Shown in pieces: positions 44,236-53,685 of a DNA stretch of 64,000 bases (position 1 is the stretch's first letter; the number at the start of each line of letters is the position of its first letter). The translations under genes were made by a program, and so were the position numbers. This stretch comes from Achromobacter sp. B7 (GTDB taxonomy: Bacteria; Pseudomonadota; Gammaproteobacteria; Burkholderiales; Burkholderiaceae_B). The notes beneath the pieces are model-generated. The model was not told the origin of the DNA. It did no database searches and saw only the letters and a program-made list of their open reading frames with translations. The stretch lies in NCBI RefSeq assembly GCF_003600685.1, contig NZ_CP032084.1:310001-374000 (forward strand). The letters run 5' to 3'.

Positions 44236-44940
44236 TTAGACGGCGGTGGTTTCGCCGATGGCGATCTGTTCGCGCATGGATTTGATGATGCCGGCGTAGT
44301 CGGGCTTGCCGAAAATGGCCGAGCCGGCCACAAAGGTGTCGGCGCCCGCGCGGCGAATTTCGGCGATGTTGTCGATTTTGACGCCGCCGTCCACCTGCAG
44401 CACGATTTCCTGCCCGCCGGCCTGCGTCCAGGCGTCGATCCGGGCGCGTGCTTCGCGCAACTTTGCCAGCGTGCCGGGAATGAAGCTCTGGCCGCCAAAG
44501 CCCGGGTTCACCGACATGATCAGGATCAGGTCAATCTTGTCCATGACGTAGTCCAGGTAGGACAGCGGCGTGGCGGGGTTGAATACCAGCCCGGCCTTAC
44601 AGCCGTTTTCGCGGATCAGCGACAGCGTGCGGTCCACGTGGCGGCTGGCGTCCGGGTGAAAGCTGATGTAGTCGGCGCCTGCCTTGGCGAACATCGGGAC
44701 CAGGTCATCCACCGGCTCGACCATCAGATGCACGTCGATCGGCACTTGCACATGGGGCCGGATGGCGGCGCACACCATCGGGCCGATGGTCAGGTTGGGG
44801 ACATAGTGGTTGTCCATCACGTCCACGTGTATCCAGTCGGCACCGGCGGCGACGACGTTGCGGACTTCCTCGCCCAGGCGGGCGAAGTCAGCCGACAGGA
44901 TACTGGGGGTGATGCGGGTGGAGGCCGTGGAGGTAGACAT
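44236..44940 (-). CDS. rpe: Ribulose-phosphate 3-epimerase
   Basis: A 234-residue TIM-barrel epimerase of the pentose phosphate and Calvin pathways. Motifs seen: [57 protein letters not shown] and QVDGGVK. I start it at MSTSTAS (44940); an ATG at 44964 is possible, and neither has a strong binding site. First gene of the rpe-gph-trp group and divergent from apaG. Confidence 0.95.
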   Translation of the reverse strand: MSTSTASTRITPSILSADFARLGEEVRNVVAAGADWIHVDVMDNHYVPNLTIGPMVCAAIRPHVQVPIDVHLMVEPVDDLVPMFAKAGADYISFHPDASRHVDRTLSLIRENGCKAGLVFNPATPLSYLDYVMDKIDLILIMSVNPGFGGQSFIPGTLAKLREARARIDAWTQAGGQEIVLQVDGGVKIDNIAEIRRAGADTFVAGSAIFGKPDYAGIIKSMREQIAIGETTAV

Positions 44941-45103
44941 GATGTTCGGGATCGGGGAGGGCATAATGTGCCATTATTGCAGTTTGAGGCGCGGGTTCGG
45001 GAAAGGCCCGGTTCCACGGCTCCCAATTCTGCGTTGTCCAAACGTCTCCCGAACGCCCGGCGCCGATCTCCGGCCCCCGCGTCCAGCCACACAGGGAAGG
45101 ACT

Positions 45104-45478
45104 GTGAAACCTTACGACCTGAGCGTCTCTGTCTCTCCGCGCTTCGTGCCTGAACAGTCCGATCCGGGCGAACAGCAATTCGTGTTTGCCTATACCGTTC
45201 GCATCACCAACACCGGCGAACATCCCGCCCAGGTGATCAGCCGCCATTGGGTCATCACCGACGGCAACCAGCGCGTGCAGGAAGTGCGCGGGCTGGGCAT
45301 CGTGGGCCAGCAACCGTTGCTGGCGCCCGGCGAAACCTTCGAATACACCAGCGGCTGTCCGCTGCCCACCCCCGTGGGCACCATGCGCGGCACCTATCAC
45401 TGCGTTGGCGAGAACGGCATCCCGTTCGAAGTGCCGATCTCCGAATTCGTCCTGGCCATGCCGCGCACCCTGCATTGA
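45104..45478 (+). CDS. apaG: ApaG protein (Co2+/Mg2+ efflux-associated)
   Basis: A 124-residue fibronectin-like domain protein with the ApaG pattern: FAYTVRITNTGE, SRHWVITDGNQRVQEVRGLGIVGQQPLLAPGE, FEYTSGCPLPTPVGTMRGTY and the FEVPISEFVL close. Its biochemical role is poorly known; mutants elsewhere show altered cobalt and magnesium handling. The GTG at 45104 has AGGGAAGG just before it. Length is exactly as expected. mltA follows after 35 bases. Confidence 0.95.
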   Translation: MKPYDLSVSVSPRFVPEQSDPGEQQFVFAYTVRITNTGEHPAQVISRHWVITDGNQRVQEVRGLGIVGQQPLLAPGETFEYTSGCPLPTPVGTMRGTYHCVGENGIPFEVPISEFVLAMPRTLH

Positions 45479-45513
45479 ATGGCCCCGCCCGTCGCTCGTT
45501 TTTTTCCTAGCTC

Positions 45514-46821
45514 ATGAAGCGCATTCTCAGCCTGTCCCTGCTGCCGATCTTGCTGGCGGCATGCTCCACGCCGTCGGAAATTCCTTCCGGCCCCGGCGAA
45601 ACCAGCACCATCCCCGGCTCGCGTGCTCCGGCGGCTGACGGCCCCCTGGTGGTGCCGTCGCTGTCGGCGTTGCCCGACACCCCGCCGCGCGCGCTGGCCG
45701 GCAAGTTCAAGGCCGGCACCTGGTCCGAAATGCCCGGCTGGTCCGCCGACGACCTGACCCAGTTCTGGCCCCTGTTCCTGCGCAATTGCCGTGGGCTGAT
45801 GCGTCCGACCAGCGGCAATCTGGCCGCCCCGGCGCGCGCCACGCCGCGTGCGTGGCAGCCCGTCTGCGCCGCCGCCATCGACCCGGCCCGCGCGCCGGCG
45901 GCGGGCGACGGCGAAGCCGTGCGCCGCTTCCTGCAAACCTATTTGCAGCCGTGGCGTCTGAACGCCGCCGACGGCAAGCCGGCCACCAACACGGTCACCG
46001 GCTACTACGAGCCGCTGGTGCGCGGATCGCGCCGCCAGGGCGGCAACTACCAATGGCCGCTGTACGCCGTGCCGGCCGACCTGCTCACCATCGACCTGGG
46101 TTCGGTCTACCCGGACCTGGCCGGCAAGCGCGTGCGCGGCAAGCTGGACGGCAAGCGCGTGGTGCCCTACGACACCCGCGCCGCCATCGAATCCCCCTCG
46201 GGCCGCAAGCCGCCGGTTGTCGTCTGGGTGGATGACCCGGTGGATAACTTCTTCCTGCAAGTGCAGGGCTCGGGCCGCGTCCAGCTGACCGACGGTCCCG
46301 ACGCCGGCAAGACCATCCGCGTGGCCTACGCCGACCATAACGGCCAGCCCTATGTGTCCATCGGCCGCTGGCTGATCGACCGGGGCGAACTCAGCGCCGA
46401 TCAGGCGTCCATGCAGAACATCCGCGCCTGGGCACAGCGCAATCCGAAGCGCGTGCCTGAAATGCTGAACGCGAATCCGGCGGTGGTGTTCTTCCGCGAA
46501 GAGCCGGTCATCGACCCCGAACAGGGGCCCAAGGGCGCCTACGCCATCCCGCTGGCGCCCAAGCGATCCATCGCCGTGGACGCCACCTTCGTGCCGCTGG
46601 GCACCCCGGTGTACCTGGCCACGACCTTCCCGGCCTCCGACCGCCCGTTGCAACGGCTGGTTTTCGCGCAAGACACGGGCACGGCCATCCGGGGCGCCGC
46701 GCGCGCCGACTTCTACTGGGGTTACGGTGAAGAAGCCGGCCAGCAGGCGGGCCGCATGAAACAACGGGGCCAGATGTGGGTGCTGTGGCCTAAGCAAGCT
46801 GGGGAGCCCTCGGCAAGATGA
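45514..46821 (+). CDS. mltA: Membrane-bound lytic murein transglycosylase A
   Basis: A 435-residue lipoprotein with a signal peptide and lipobox LLAAC. It cleaves the glycan strand of peptidoglycan to anhydromuropeptides on the outer membrane. The MltA domain runs from about residue 140 (VTGYYEPLVRGSRRQGGNYQWPLYAVP), and the catalytic 3D domain follows, with AVDATFVPLGTPVYLATTFP and LVFAQDTGTAIRGAARADFYWGYG containing the conserved aspartates. The last four bases overlap the next gene. Confidence 0.95.
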   Translation: MKRILSLSLLPILLAACSTPSEIPSGPGETSTIPGSRAPAADGPLVVPSLSALPDTPPRALAGKFKAGTWSEMPGWSADDLTQFWPLFLRNCRGLMRPTSGNLAAPARATPRAWQPVCAAAIDPARAPAAGDGEAVRRFLQTYLQPWRLNAADGKPATNTVTGYYEPLVRGSRRQGGNYQWPLYAVPADLLTIDLGSVYPDLAGKRVRGKLDGKRVVPYDTRAAIESPSGRKPPVVVWVDDPVDNFFLQVQGSGRVQLTDGPDAGKTIRVAYADHNGQPYVSIGRWLIDRGELSADQASMQNIRAWAQRNPKRVPEMLNANPAVVFFREEPVIDPEQGPKGAYAIPLAPKRSIAVDATFVPLGTPVYLATTFPASDRPLQRLVFAQDTGTAIRGAARADFYWGYGEEAGQQAGRMKQRGQMWVLWPKQAGEPSAR

Positions 46822-47987
46822 GCCATCAAATCGTCGTATGCGGGGCCGGTATCGTGGGCCTGTCCACCGCCCTGGCGCTGGCCCGGCGCGGCCAGCGCGT
46901 TGCCGTGCTGGCGCCGCGTTCGTCCGTGCCCGCCGCCGATCCCAACCACTATCACCCCCGCGTCTACGCCATTTCGCCCGCCAGCCAGCGTTTCCTGGCC
47001 GAGCTGGGCGTGTGGGACGCCATGCCCGCCGGCCGGCTGATGCCGGTGCAAGCCATGGAAATCCACGGCGACGCCGACGGGCAGGTCAACTTGAACGCCT
47101 GGCAGGCGGCGTTGCCGCAACTGGCCTGGATCGTCGAATCCGGCGAGATCGAGCGCGTGTTGATCCAGGCGGTGCGGATGTTCGGCATCCCCTGGCTGGA
47201 AGACCGCTGCACCGGCTATCAGGATGGCGCGGTCGATACCGAAAGCGGGGCGCGCATTCAGGCGGAATTGTTCGTGGGCGCCGACGGCGCGGCCTCGCCG
47301 CTGCGCACGGCGGCCGGCTTGAAGCACGACACCGTGTCCTACAACGACACGGGCCTGGTGGTGCATCTGGATGCCGAACACGCCCACCATGGCACTGCCA
47401 TCCAGTGGTTCCGCGACGACGGCGTGCTGGCGCTGCTGCCGCTGCCCGACACCGCCGACGGTCCGCAAGTGTCGATGGTCTGGTCCATGCGCAGCGAACC
47501 GGCGCAGGCGCTGCTGGCCTTGCCGGCCGAACAGCAAACTGCCCGGCTGGAGACCTTGCTGGCCGACGCCGCCGAGGGCCGGCTGGGCCGCTTGAAGGTG
47601 CGCAGCAAATTGCACGGCTTTCCGCTGACGCTGGAACGCGCGCAGATGGTGGCGCCCGGCATCGCGCTGGCCGGCGACGCCGCGCACCGGCTGCATCCCC
47701 TGGCGGGCCAGGGCCTGAACCTGGGCCTGGGCGACGTCGAGGCGCTGGCCCGCACCGTGGCTGGCCGCGAGTCCTACCGGTCGGCGGGCGACATCCGCGT
47801 GCTGCATCGGTACCAGCGCGCCCGCGCCGAACCGGTGCTGGCGATGCGCCTGGCTACCGACGGCCTGCACAAGCTGTTCGCCTCGCGCGCGACGCCGCTG
47901 GTGTGGCTGCGAAACGCGGGGATGCATCTGGTGGAACGCGCGCCCTTGGTCAAACGCCGCCTGATCGCGGGTGCATCGGCCAATTGA
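46818..47987 (+). CDS. UbiH/UbiF/VisC-family FAD monooxygenase
   Basis: A 389-residue flavin hydroxylase of the ubiquinone pathway family. FAD motifs are GAGIVGLSTALALARRG at the start, the VGADGAASPLRTAAG (DG) motif, and LAGDAAHRLHPLAGQGLNLGLGDVEAL. Members hydroxylate the polyprenyl ring at C5, C6 or C1; which position this enzyme serves is not clear, so no symbol is given. It overlaps mltA by four bases. Confidence 0.9.
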   Translation: MSHQIVVCGAGIVGLSTALALARRGQRVAVLAPRSSVPAADPNHYHPRVYAISPASQRFLAELGVWDAMPAGRLMPVQAMEIHGDADGQVNLNAWQAALPQLAWIVESGEIERVLIQAVRMFGIPWLEDRCTGYQDGAVDTESGARIQAELFVGADGAASPLRTAAGLKHDTVSYNDTGLVVHLDAEHAHHGTAIQWFRDDGVLALLPLPDTADGPQVSMVWSMRSEPAQALLALPAEQQTARLETLLADAAEGRLGRLKVRSKLHGFPLTLERAQMVAPGIALAGDAAHRLHPLAGQGLNLGLGDVEALARTVAGRESYRSAGDIRVLHRYQRARAEPVLAMRLATDGLHKLFASRATPLVWLRNAGMHLVERAPLVKRRLIAGASAN

Positions 47988-48042
47988 TGCGGCGTTGGGG
48001 CGCACGCCCCGCAGCGGGCGATCCGGCACGGGCGGTCAGCCC

Positions 48043-48079
48043 CGCGCTTTGAGGTTTTCTTTTGGAACCTTGAAGCGCG
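48043..48079. other. 14-base stem-loop between the UbiH-like gene and dsbC
   Basis: CGCGCTTTGAGGTT (48043-48056) can pair throughout with AACCTTGAAGCGCG (48066-48079), with two G-T wobbles and a nine-base loop. No T run follows. It may end the mltA operon transcript or act as a structured leader of dsbC. Confidence 0.55.
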
Positions 48080-48196
48080 CCGGGCGTCTGAACGACACTT
48101 TGCCTTTCCGCGTCCAACCGGCATGTCGTCCGGCCCGGCTCCTTGCCGGATGAGTTACGCTTTCCCCCAAAGAACACGATAAGTACAGGAGCACCC

Positions 48197-48982
48197 ATGA
48201 CTTTCCGCATCTCCGCCACGCTGGCGGCTTGTTTCCTGGCCGGCGGGCTGGGCTTGTCCGCCCCGGCTCTGGCGCAGGCGCCGGCCCAAGGCAAGGCCGT
48301 CTCCACCGAGTCGGTCGGCAAACCCGCCAAGGGCGAAAAAAGCGTGTCGACGCCGCAGCTCGACGCCGTCAAGGAACGCTTCGAACAACGCTTTTCCGGC
48401 ATGGACGTCACCGCCGTGCGCCTGACGCCTTACGGCATTTTTGAAGTGCAGTTGGGCATGGACCTGCTCTACACGGACGAAAAAGTCACCTGGGTCATGG
48501 AAGGTCCGTTGATAGACGCCATGACGCGCCGCGATGTCACCCGCGAGTCGCAGGAAAAGCTCAGCGCCGTCACGTTTGATCAGCTGCCGCTGGAACTGGC
48601 CATCAAGCAGGTCAAGGGCACCGGCGCAAAGAAGGTCGCCATTTTTGAAGATCCCAACTGCGGCTATTGCAAGCAGTTGCGCAAGACGATGGAAGACCTG
48701 AACGACGTCACCGTCTACACCTTCATGTACCCGATTCTGTCGCCCGATTCCAAGGACAAGGTGCGCGACGTCTGGTGCGCCAAGGACCAGGGCAAGACCT
48801 GGGACGACTGGATGGTGCGTAACAAGAAGCCGGCCGCCGCCAATTGCGATGTGCCCGAAGACAAGCTGCTTGCACTGGGCCACCGCCTGATGGTGCGCGG
48901 CACGCCCACGCTGTTCTTTGCCGACGGCTCGCGCGTCAGCGGCGCCATTCCGCTGGACCAACTGAAAGAACGCTTGAACTGA
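48197..48982 (+). CDS. dsbC: Thiol:disulfide isomerase DsbC
   Basis: A 261-residue periplasmic isomerase with a signal peptide (MTFRISATLAACFLAGGLG to APALAQ), an N-terminal dimerisation domain (VKERFEQRFSGMDVTAVRLTPYGIFEVQ) and a thioredoxin domain with the active site CGYC (Cys155, Cys158) in EDPNCGYCKQLRK. The cis-Pro loop is VRGTPTLFFADG. It corrects wrong disulfide bonds. AGGAG at 48187 supports the ATG at 48197; an upstream in-frame start would give an unlikely N-terminus. Confidence 0.94.
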   Translation: MTFRISATLAACFLAGGLGLSAPALAQAPAQGKAVSTESVGKPAKGEKSVSTPQLDAVKERFEQRFSGMDVTAVRLTPYGIFEVQLGMDLLYTDEKVTWVMEGPLIDAMTRRDVTRESQEKLSAVTFDQLPLELAIKQVKGTGAKKVAIFEDPNCGYCKQLRKTMEDLNDVTVYTFMYPILSPDSKDKVRDVWCAKDQGKTWDDWMVRNKKPAAANCDVPEDKLLALGHRLMVRGTPTLFFADGSRVSGAIPLDQLKERLN

Positions 48983-49037
48983 CCGGCGCTGATCGCGCCG
49001 GCCGGGTGGCTGGCGCGATAGCCGCCTTGCCACCCGG
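48983..49037 (+). promoter_or_regulatory. Two consecutive hairpins before the D-2-hydroxyacid dehydrogenase
   Basis: CCGGCGC (48983-48989) pairs with GCGCCGG (48995-49001) around TGATC, and CCGGGTGGC (49002-49010) pairs with GCCACCCGG (49029-49037) around an 18-base loop. The second stem covers the first bases of the GGAGA ribosome binding site of the next gene. No T run follows either. Confidence 0.6.
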
Positions 49038-49046
49038 AGAAGACAC

Positions 49047-50015
49047 TTGAAAATCGCAATACTGGACGATTACCACGACGTAGCACGGCGCTATGCGGAT
49101 TGGACCTCGCTGGGCGGTGACGCCCAGGTGCAGATCTTCAACAACTTCATTCCGGTCGAACAGGTCGAGGCCACGCTGGAACCCTTCGACGTGATCGTGG
49201 CGATGCGCGAACGCACGCCGTTTCCGGCCGAGCGCATTCGCGCGTTGCCGAAGCTGCGCCTGTTGATCACCACCGGCATGCGCAACAACGCCATCGATAT
49301 GCAGGCCTGCACGCAACAGGGCATCGTCGTGTGCGGCGCGCCCGGCAGTGCCGACGCCAACACCGCCACGGCCGAACTGGCCTGGGCGCACATCCTGGGG
49401 CTTTTCAAGCACCTGCCCGCGGAAGACGCGGCCATGCGCCGCGGCATGTGGCAAACCGCCATGCCCGAGCCATTGGCCGGCAAGCGGCTGGGGGTGTTGG
49501 GGCTGGGCAAGCTGGGCGCGGCCGTGGCCAAGGTGGGCCTGGCTTTCGGCATGGACGTGGTGGCCTGGAGCCCCAACCTGACGGATGAACGCGCCGAGGC
49601 GGCGGGCGTCAAGCGTGTCGACAAGCACACGCTATTTGCCACGTCCGACGTGGTCAGCCTGCACTTGATCTTGTCCGAGCGCAGCCGTCACGTGGTGGAC
49701 GCCGCGGCGCTTGCCGCGATGAAGCCGACCGCCTATCTGGTGAACACGTCGCGCGCCGGCCTGGTCGACAACGAGGCCCTGATGGACGCTCTGGTCAAAT
49801 TCCGCTTGGCCGGCGCGGGCCTGGACGTCTACCCCGAAGAGCCGCTATCGCCCACCGACTCGGTGCGCGACCTGGACAACGTGATCCTGACCCCGCACCT
49901 GGGCTACGTCAGCCGCGAGAATTTCGAAGCGTTCTACCAGAACGCGCTGGACGCCGTGAAGGCGTTTCAGGCCGGCAAGCCGATTCGGGTGTTGAACCCG
50001 ACATCGGCGGCGTGA
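49047..50015 (+). CDS. D-2-hydroxyacid dehydrogenase
   Basis: A 322-residue NAD-dependent dehydrogenase of the phosphoglycerate/glyoxylate type. The dinucleotide fold shows LGVLGLGKLGAAVAKVGLAFGMDVVAWSP. The catalytic triad is visible as Arg in NTSRAGLVDNEAL, Glu in LDVYPEEPL and His in TPHLGYVS. It reduces or oxidises a 2-hydroxy/2-oxo acid; the substrate is unknown. It starts at TTG 49047 with GGAGA at 49036-49040. It is convergent with ttcA. Confidence 0.9.
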   Translation: MKIAILDDYHDVARRYADWTSLGGDAQVQIFNNFIPVEQVEATLEPFDVIVAMRERTPFPAERIRALPKLRLLITTGMRNNAIDMQACTQQGIVVCGAPGSADANTATAELAWAHILGLFKHLPAEDAAMRRGMWQTAMPEPLAGKRLGVLGLGKLGAAVAKVGLAFGMDVVAWSPNLTDERAEAAGVKRVDKHTLFATSDVVSLHLILSERSRHVVDAAALAAMKPTAYLVNTSRAGLVDNEALMDALVKFRLAGAGLDVYPEEPLSPTDSVRDLDNVILTPHLGYVSRENFEAFYQNALDAVKAFQAGKPIRVLNPTSAA

Positions 50016-50061
50016 TCGCGGGCGCAGGCGTTTGTGCCTGCCCCTGCTACCGACCACGCAA

Positions 50062-51051
50062 CTATCCGCGCGTAAACATCACTTTTTTCTCGACGATGCC
50101 GCTGGCGTCGGCGGACGCTTCGGGCGTGTCGCCGCAGGCGTCGTCCGCGTTGTCGTCCGGGTCCACCGCGTCAAACGCCGTGTCGCCATTCGCGTCCGGC
50201 ACGCCGGTGGGTTTCAGGCCGACGAAGTCGAACAGGTCGCGGTCCATCAAGTGCGACGGCACCACGCGCGACAGCGCGTTGAACACGTTCCACGAGCGGC
50301 CAGGATGCTGCTTGTCCCAGTCTTTAATCATCCGGCCCACTTCCTTGCGCTTCAGGTTTTCCTGCGAGCCGCAAAGGTTGCACGGGATGATGGGGAATTG
50401 CTTGAGTTCGGCGTAGGCGATCAGGTCCGTTTCGGCCACGTAGGCCAACGGGCGGATCACGGTGTGGCGGCCGTCGTCCGACACCAGCTTGGGCGGCATG
50501 CCCTTGGCCTTGCCGCCATAGAACAGGTTCAGGAAGAACGTGGCCAGGATGTCGTCGCGGTGGTGGCCCAGCGCGATCTTGGTGGCGCCCAGTTCAGACG
50601 CGACGCGGTACAGGATGCCGCGACGCAAGCGCGAACAGAGCGAGCACATCGTCTTGCCTTCTTCCAGCACGCGCGTGACGATGGAATACGTGTCCTGCGT
50701 CTCGATGTGGAAGGGCACGCCCAGGTCTTTCAGGTACTGGGGCAGGATGTGGTCGGGAAAGCCCGGCTGCTTCTGATCCAGGTTAACGGCGATCAGCTCG
50801 AACTTGAACGGCGCGCGCTTTTGCAGCTGCAACAGGATGTCCAGCATGGCATAGGAATCCTTGCCGCCCGACAGGCAGACCATCACGCGGTCGCCTTCTT
50901 CGATCATGTTGTAGTCGGACAGCGCGCGCGTCGTCTCGCGGGCCAGGCGCTTGGTCAGCTTGTTGCCTTCGTGGCGGGCCTTTTCCTCGGCCTCGGTGCG
51001 AAAGCGGACCTCGGGGGAGCGGACGGCGGGGGGCGGTGCAATATCGTTCAT
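50062..51051 (-). CDS. ttcA: tRNA 2-thiocytidine(32) synthetase TtcA
   Basis: A 329-residue PP-loop ATPase that places sulfur at C32 of tRNAs. The PP-loop is [12 protein letters not shown], and the two iron-sulfur CxxC motifs are [10 protein letters not shown] and [13 protein letters not shown]. The C-terminal 40 residues are an acidic, variable extension ([21 protein letters not shown]). The start at 51051 lies two bases after the folB stop, so the two are cotranscribed. Confidence 0.96.
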   Translation of the reverse strand: MNDIAPPPAVRSPEVRFRTEAEEKARHEGNKLTKRLARETTRALSDYNMIEEGDRVMVCLSGGKDSYAMLDILLQLQKRAPFKFELIAVNLDQKQPGFPDHILPQYLKDLGVPFHIETQDTYSIVTRVLEEGKTMCSLCSRLRRGILYRVASELGATKIALGHHRDDILATFFLNLFYGGKAKGMPPKLVSDDGRHTVIRPLAYVAETDLIAYAELKQFPIIPCNLCGSQENLKRKEVGRMIKDWDKQHPGRSWNVFNALSRVVPSHLMDRDLFDFVGLKPTGVPDANGDTAFDAVDPDDNADDACGDTPEASADASGIVEKKVMFTRG

Positions 51052-51053
51052 GA

Positions 51054-51413
51054 TCAACGCGAAATCTGGATTTCCACGCCTACCGCCGCGCAGTCGGAAA
51101 AGGCCATGGGCTTGCTGATGCGCAAGCGTAACGAGCGGATTTCCTGGAAGTCGGCCAACAGGCGTGCGGCGACTTGTTCGGACAGGGTTTCGATCAGGTT
51201 CACATGCGCCTGCGTGCATTCCTCGACGATGGCCTCGCGCAGACGGCGGTAGTCCAGCACGCTGTGGATATCGTGGTCGTCGACCGAGCGCTGGATGTCC
51301 ACATCGAATTCGGCGTCGACATGCAGGGGCTGGGTGGCGCGGCGCTCGTGTTCGAGGATGCCGATGCGGGCGTCGAGCGCAAGCCCGGAAAGGATGATGC
51401 GACGTGTGGGCAT
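51054..51413 (-). CDS. folB: Dihydroneopterin aldolase
   Basis: A 119-residue single-domain enzyme of folate synthesis that converts dihydroneopterin to 6-hydroxymethyl-dihydropterin. FolB pattern: [50 protein letters not shown] and [17 protein letters not shown], with the catalytic Lys in [19 protein letters not shown]. It is the first gene of the folB-ttcA pair and is divergent from the flavin reductase-like gene. Confidence 0.95.
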   Translation of the reverse strand: MPTRRIILSGLALDARIGILEHERRATQPLHVDAEFDVDIQRSVDDHDIHSVLDYRRLREAIVEECTQAHVNLIETLSEQVAARLLADFQEIRSLRLRISKPMAFSDCAAVGVEIQISR

Positions 51414-51536
51414 GATGAAAACCTGGGTGGGACAGCCGGAATTGTAAGGGGACGGCGGGTCGGGGGCGGCGCGCTGGCTACAATTGCGCCACGTCCTGGC
51501 ACCCGTGAGGCGCCGGCGCGGTCAATAAGGGTGGAA

Positions 51537-52439
51537 ATGCAACACATGCACGATGCGGTCATTGTAGGCGGCGGCCCGGCCGGCGCGTCCTGCGCCCTGT
51601 GGCTGGCCAGGCTTGGTTTGTCCCCGATATTAGTCGAGGCCGGCGCCCGCCTGGGCGGCCTGGCGCAGGACAACCCCTTCGCTGACGACTGGATCGCCGT
51701 GTTGCCGGGCGTGACCGGTCAGCAGGTGGCCGCCAATATCGACACCAGCGTGCGCGCCGCCAACGTGCCGCTGCGCATGAACTCCCGCGTTGTCGATGTG
51801 CTGCCCTGCAAAGGCGGCGTCCAGGCCACCTTGGCCGGCCCCGACGGCGGCCAGGAACAGATGCGTGGCCGTACGCTGGTCATCGCATCGGGCGTGCGCG
51901 CCAAGGGCTTGCCCGATCATCCGCCGGGCGCCTCGTGGCCCGGCGTGCTTGTCGGCCCGGGTTCGCCCATCGTCGCGCAGGACTACTCCGGCTTGTCGGT
52001 GGCGGTGCTGGGCGGCGGCGACAACGCCTTCGAGAATTACGTTTACGTGCGCAATCGCGGCGCGCGCATGGTGCACCTGTATGCGCGCAGCGTGCGCGCC
52101 CAGCAGCAATGGGTCACCCGCGCCGGCCGCGAGGGCGTGCGCATCGGCCCCTACACCGTCGACCCCGCCCACCGCAGCGTGGACGGCCGGCAGTACGACC
52201 TGATCCTGGTCTTTTACGGCTGGGAACCGCAGGCCGCCTTTGCCGACGGCCTGCAACTGGCCCGCGACGAACGCGGCTACATCCGCACCGACTTCGCCAC
52301 CGCCGAGACCAGCGTGCCGGACATCTATGCCATTGGCGAAGTCGCCCACCGCATGCACCCCTGCGTGGTGACGTCGATGGCGGACGGCGTGGTCGCGGCC
52401 AAGGCCATCCAGCGCCGCTGGGAACGCGCGGGCGACTAA
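51537..52439 (+). CDS. Thioredoxin reductase-like FAD/NAD(P) oxidoreductase lacking the redox CxxC
   Basis: A 300-residue two-dinucleotide-fold flavoprotein: FAD motif AVIVGGGPAGASCALWLARLG at the start, a second Rossmann motif VAVLGGGDNAFENYVYV in the middle, and IYAIGEVAHRMHPCVVTSMADGVVAAKAI at the end. The segment where thioredoxin reductases have CATC reads VGPGSPIVAQDYS, so the disulfide is absent. This suggests a ferredoxin/flavodoxin-NADP reductase-like or other role. The ATG at 51537 is preferred (AAGG upstream); a second methionine at 51546 is possible. Confidence 0.85.
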   Translation: MQHMHDAVIVGGGPAGASCALWLARLGLSPILVEAGARLGGLAQDNPFADDWIAVLPGVTGQQVAANIDTSVRAANVPLRMNSRVVDVLPCKGGVQATLAGPDGGQEQMRGRTLVIASGVRAKGLPDHPPGASWPGVLVGPGSPIVAQDYSGLSVAVLGGGDNAFENYVYVRNRGARMVHLYARSVRAQQQWVTRAGREGVRIGPYTVDPAHRSVDGRQYDLILVFYGWEPQAAFADGLQLARDERGYIRTDFATAETSVPDIYAIGEVAHRMHPCVVTSMADGVVAAKAIQRRWERAGD

Positions 52440-52474
52440 GCCCTCGTGAGTAAGTAGCGCGGCAGGCTGAGGCC

Positions 52475-52546
52475 AAGCCCCAGCCCAAGCCTTAGCCCTA
52501 GCCCCAGCCTTAGCCCGCCCCAGCCCCAGCCCGCAGCCCCAGCCCG
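52475..52546. repeat. NAGCCY hexamer repeat tract
   Basis: Seven in-phase hexamers of the form NAGCCY (AAGCCC, CAGCCC, AAGCCT, TAGCCC, TAGCCC, CAGCCT, TAGCCC) cover 52475-52516, then a degenerate CAGCCC-rich stretch runs to 52546. It lies in the 277-base gap before the first TctC gene. No hairpin or gene was found in the rest of that gap. Confidence 0.8.
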
Positions 52547-52716
52547 AATTCCCGGAGCCGCCACGCGGCCGGACCACGCTTGCCCGATCCACGCGCCCAC
52601 CTCGGCGTTAAGCTCAGGCGAAGCCCGTCCTCCAGATTGCAGAATTGGCATTTGCCGGCGCGCCGCACACACTTGCCCGACAAGTTGGTCATCCATGACC
52701 GCGTTCGGAGACAAGC

Positions 52717-53685
52717 ATGTTGCAAGCGCATCGCTGGCTGGCCGCGGGCGTGATGGCGGCCGCCATCGCCGGTCCGGCTCACGCCGCCTGGCCGGAACGG
52801 CCGATCACCCTGATCATCCCGGCCGCGCCCGGCGGCACCACCGATATCTCGGCGCGGCTCATCGCCGACAAGCTGGCGGCCAAGCTGGGCCAGCAAGTCA
52901 TCGTCGAGAACCGCGCGGGCGCGGCCGGCATCATCGGCGCCCAGGCGCTGGCGCGCGCCAAGCCCGACGGCTACACGCTGCTGATGGGCAATATCGGCCC
53001 CAACGCCATCAACTACGCGCTGTACAAGACGCTGCCCTACAAGCCCGCCGATTTCGCGCCGGTCACGTTGGTGATATCGGTGCCCAATGTTCTGGTCGTG
53101 AACGAAGCGTCGCCCGTGCGCAGCGTGGCCGACTTGCAGGCGCAAGCGCGGCGCGACCCGTCCAAGGTGTCCTTCGGCAGCTCCGGCGCCGGCCAATCGC
53201 CGCATCTGTCCGCCGAACTGTTCAAGCAACGCGCGGGCCTGGCCGGCACGCATATCCCGTACAAAGGCGCCGGCCCTGCCGTGGCCGCGCTGCTGGGCCA
53301 GCAGTTCACCTTCATGATCGACAACCTGCCCAGCTCCATGCCGTACATCCAGTCGGGCAAGCTGCGCGCGCTGGCGGTCACCAGCGACAAGCGGCTGGCC
53401 GAACTGCCGGACGTGCCCACCATGGCCGAAGCCGGCGTCAGGGACATGGTGGTCACCGCGTGGTTTGGGTTGATCGCGCCGGCGGGCACGCCGGCAAACG
53501 TCGTCGACAAACTCTACGCCGCCACGCGCGACGTGGTGCAAAGCCCCGACATCAGCGGACGTTTCAAGGCCATGGGCGGCCAGGCGGGCGGCAACACACC
53601 CGCCGAATTCACCGCCTTCATCGACCAGGAACGCGCGCGCTGGAAACAGATCGTGGACACGGCCGGACTGGCCCAGGAGCAATAG
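52717..53685 (+). CDS. Bug/TctC-family substrate-binding protein
   Basis: A 322-residue periplasmic solute-binding protein with a signal peptide (cleavage likely at AGPAHAA). The Bug family signatures are AWPERPITLIIPAAPGGTTDISAR, VENRAGAAGIIGAQALARAKPDGYTLLMG, PYKPADFAPVTLV and VPTMAEAGV. These proteins bind organic acids such as carboxylates, often without their own membrane partners in this family of bacteria, as here. CGGAG precedes the ATG at 52717. The CoA-transferase genes follow directly, with no gap. Confidence 0.93.
   Translation: MLQAHRWLAAGVMAAAIAGPAHAAWPERPITLIIPAAPGGTTDISARLIADKLAAKLGQQVIVENRAGAAGIIGAQALARAKPDGYTLLMGNIGPNAINYALYKTLPYKPADFAPVTLVISVPNVLVVNEASPVRSVADLQAQARRDPSKVSFGSSGAGQSPHLSAELFKQRAGLAGTHIPYKGAGPAVAALLGQQFTFMIDNLPSSMPYIQSGKLRALAVTSDKRLAELPDVPTMAEAGVRDMVVTAWFGLIAPAGTPANVVDKLYAATRDVVQSPDISGRFKAMGGQAGGNTPAEFTAFIDQERARWKQIVDTAGLAQEQ

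Noticed and set aside
50024..50041. GCAGGC-GTTTGT-GCCTGC hairpin between the converging hydroxyacid dehydrogenase and ttcA genes
   Set aside because: The stem is only six base pairs with no T run, too weak to call a terminator.
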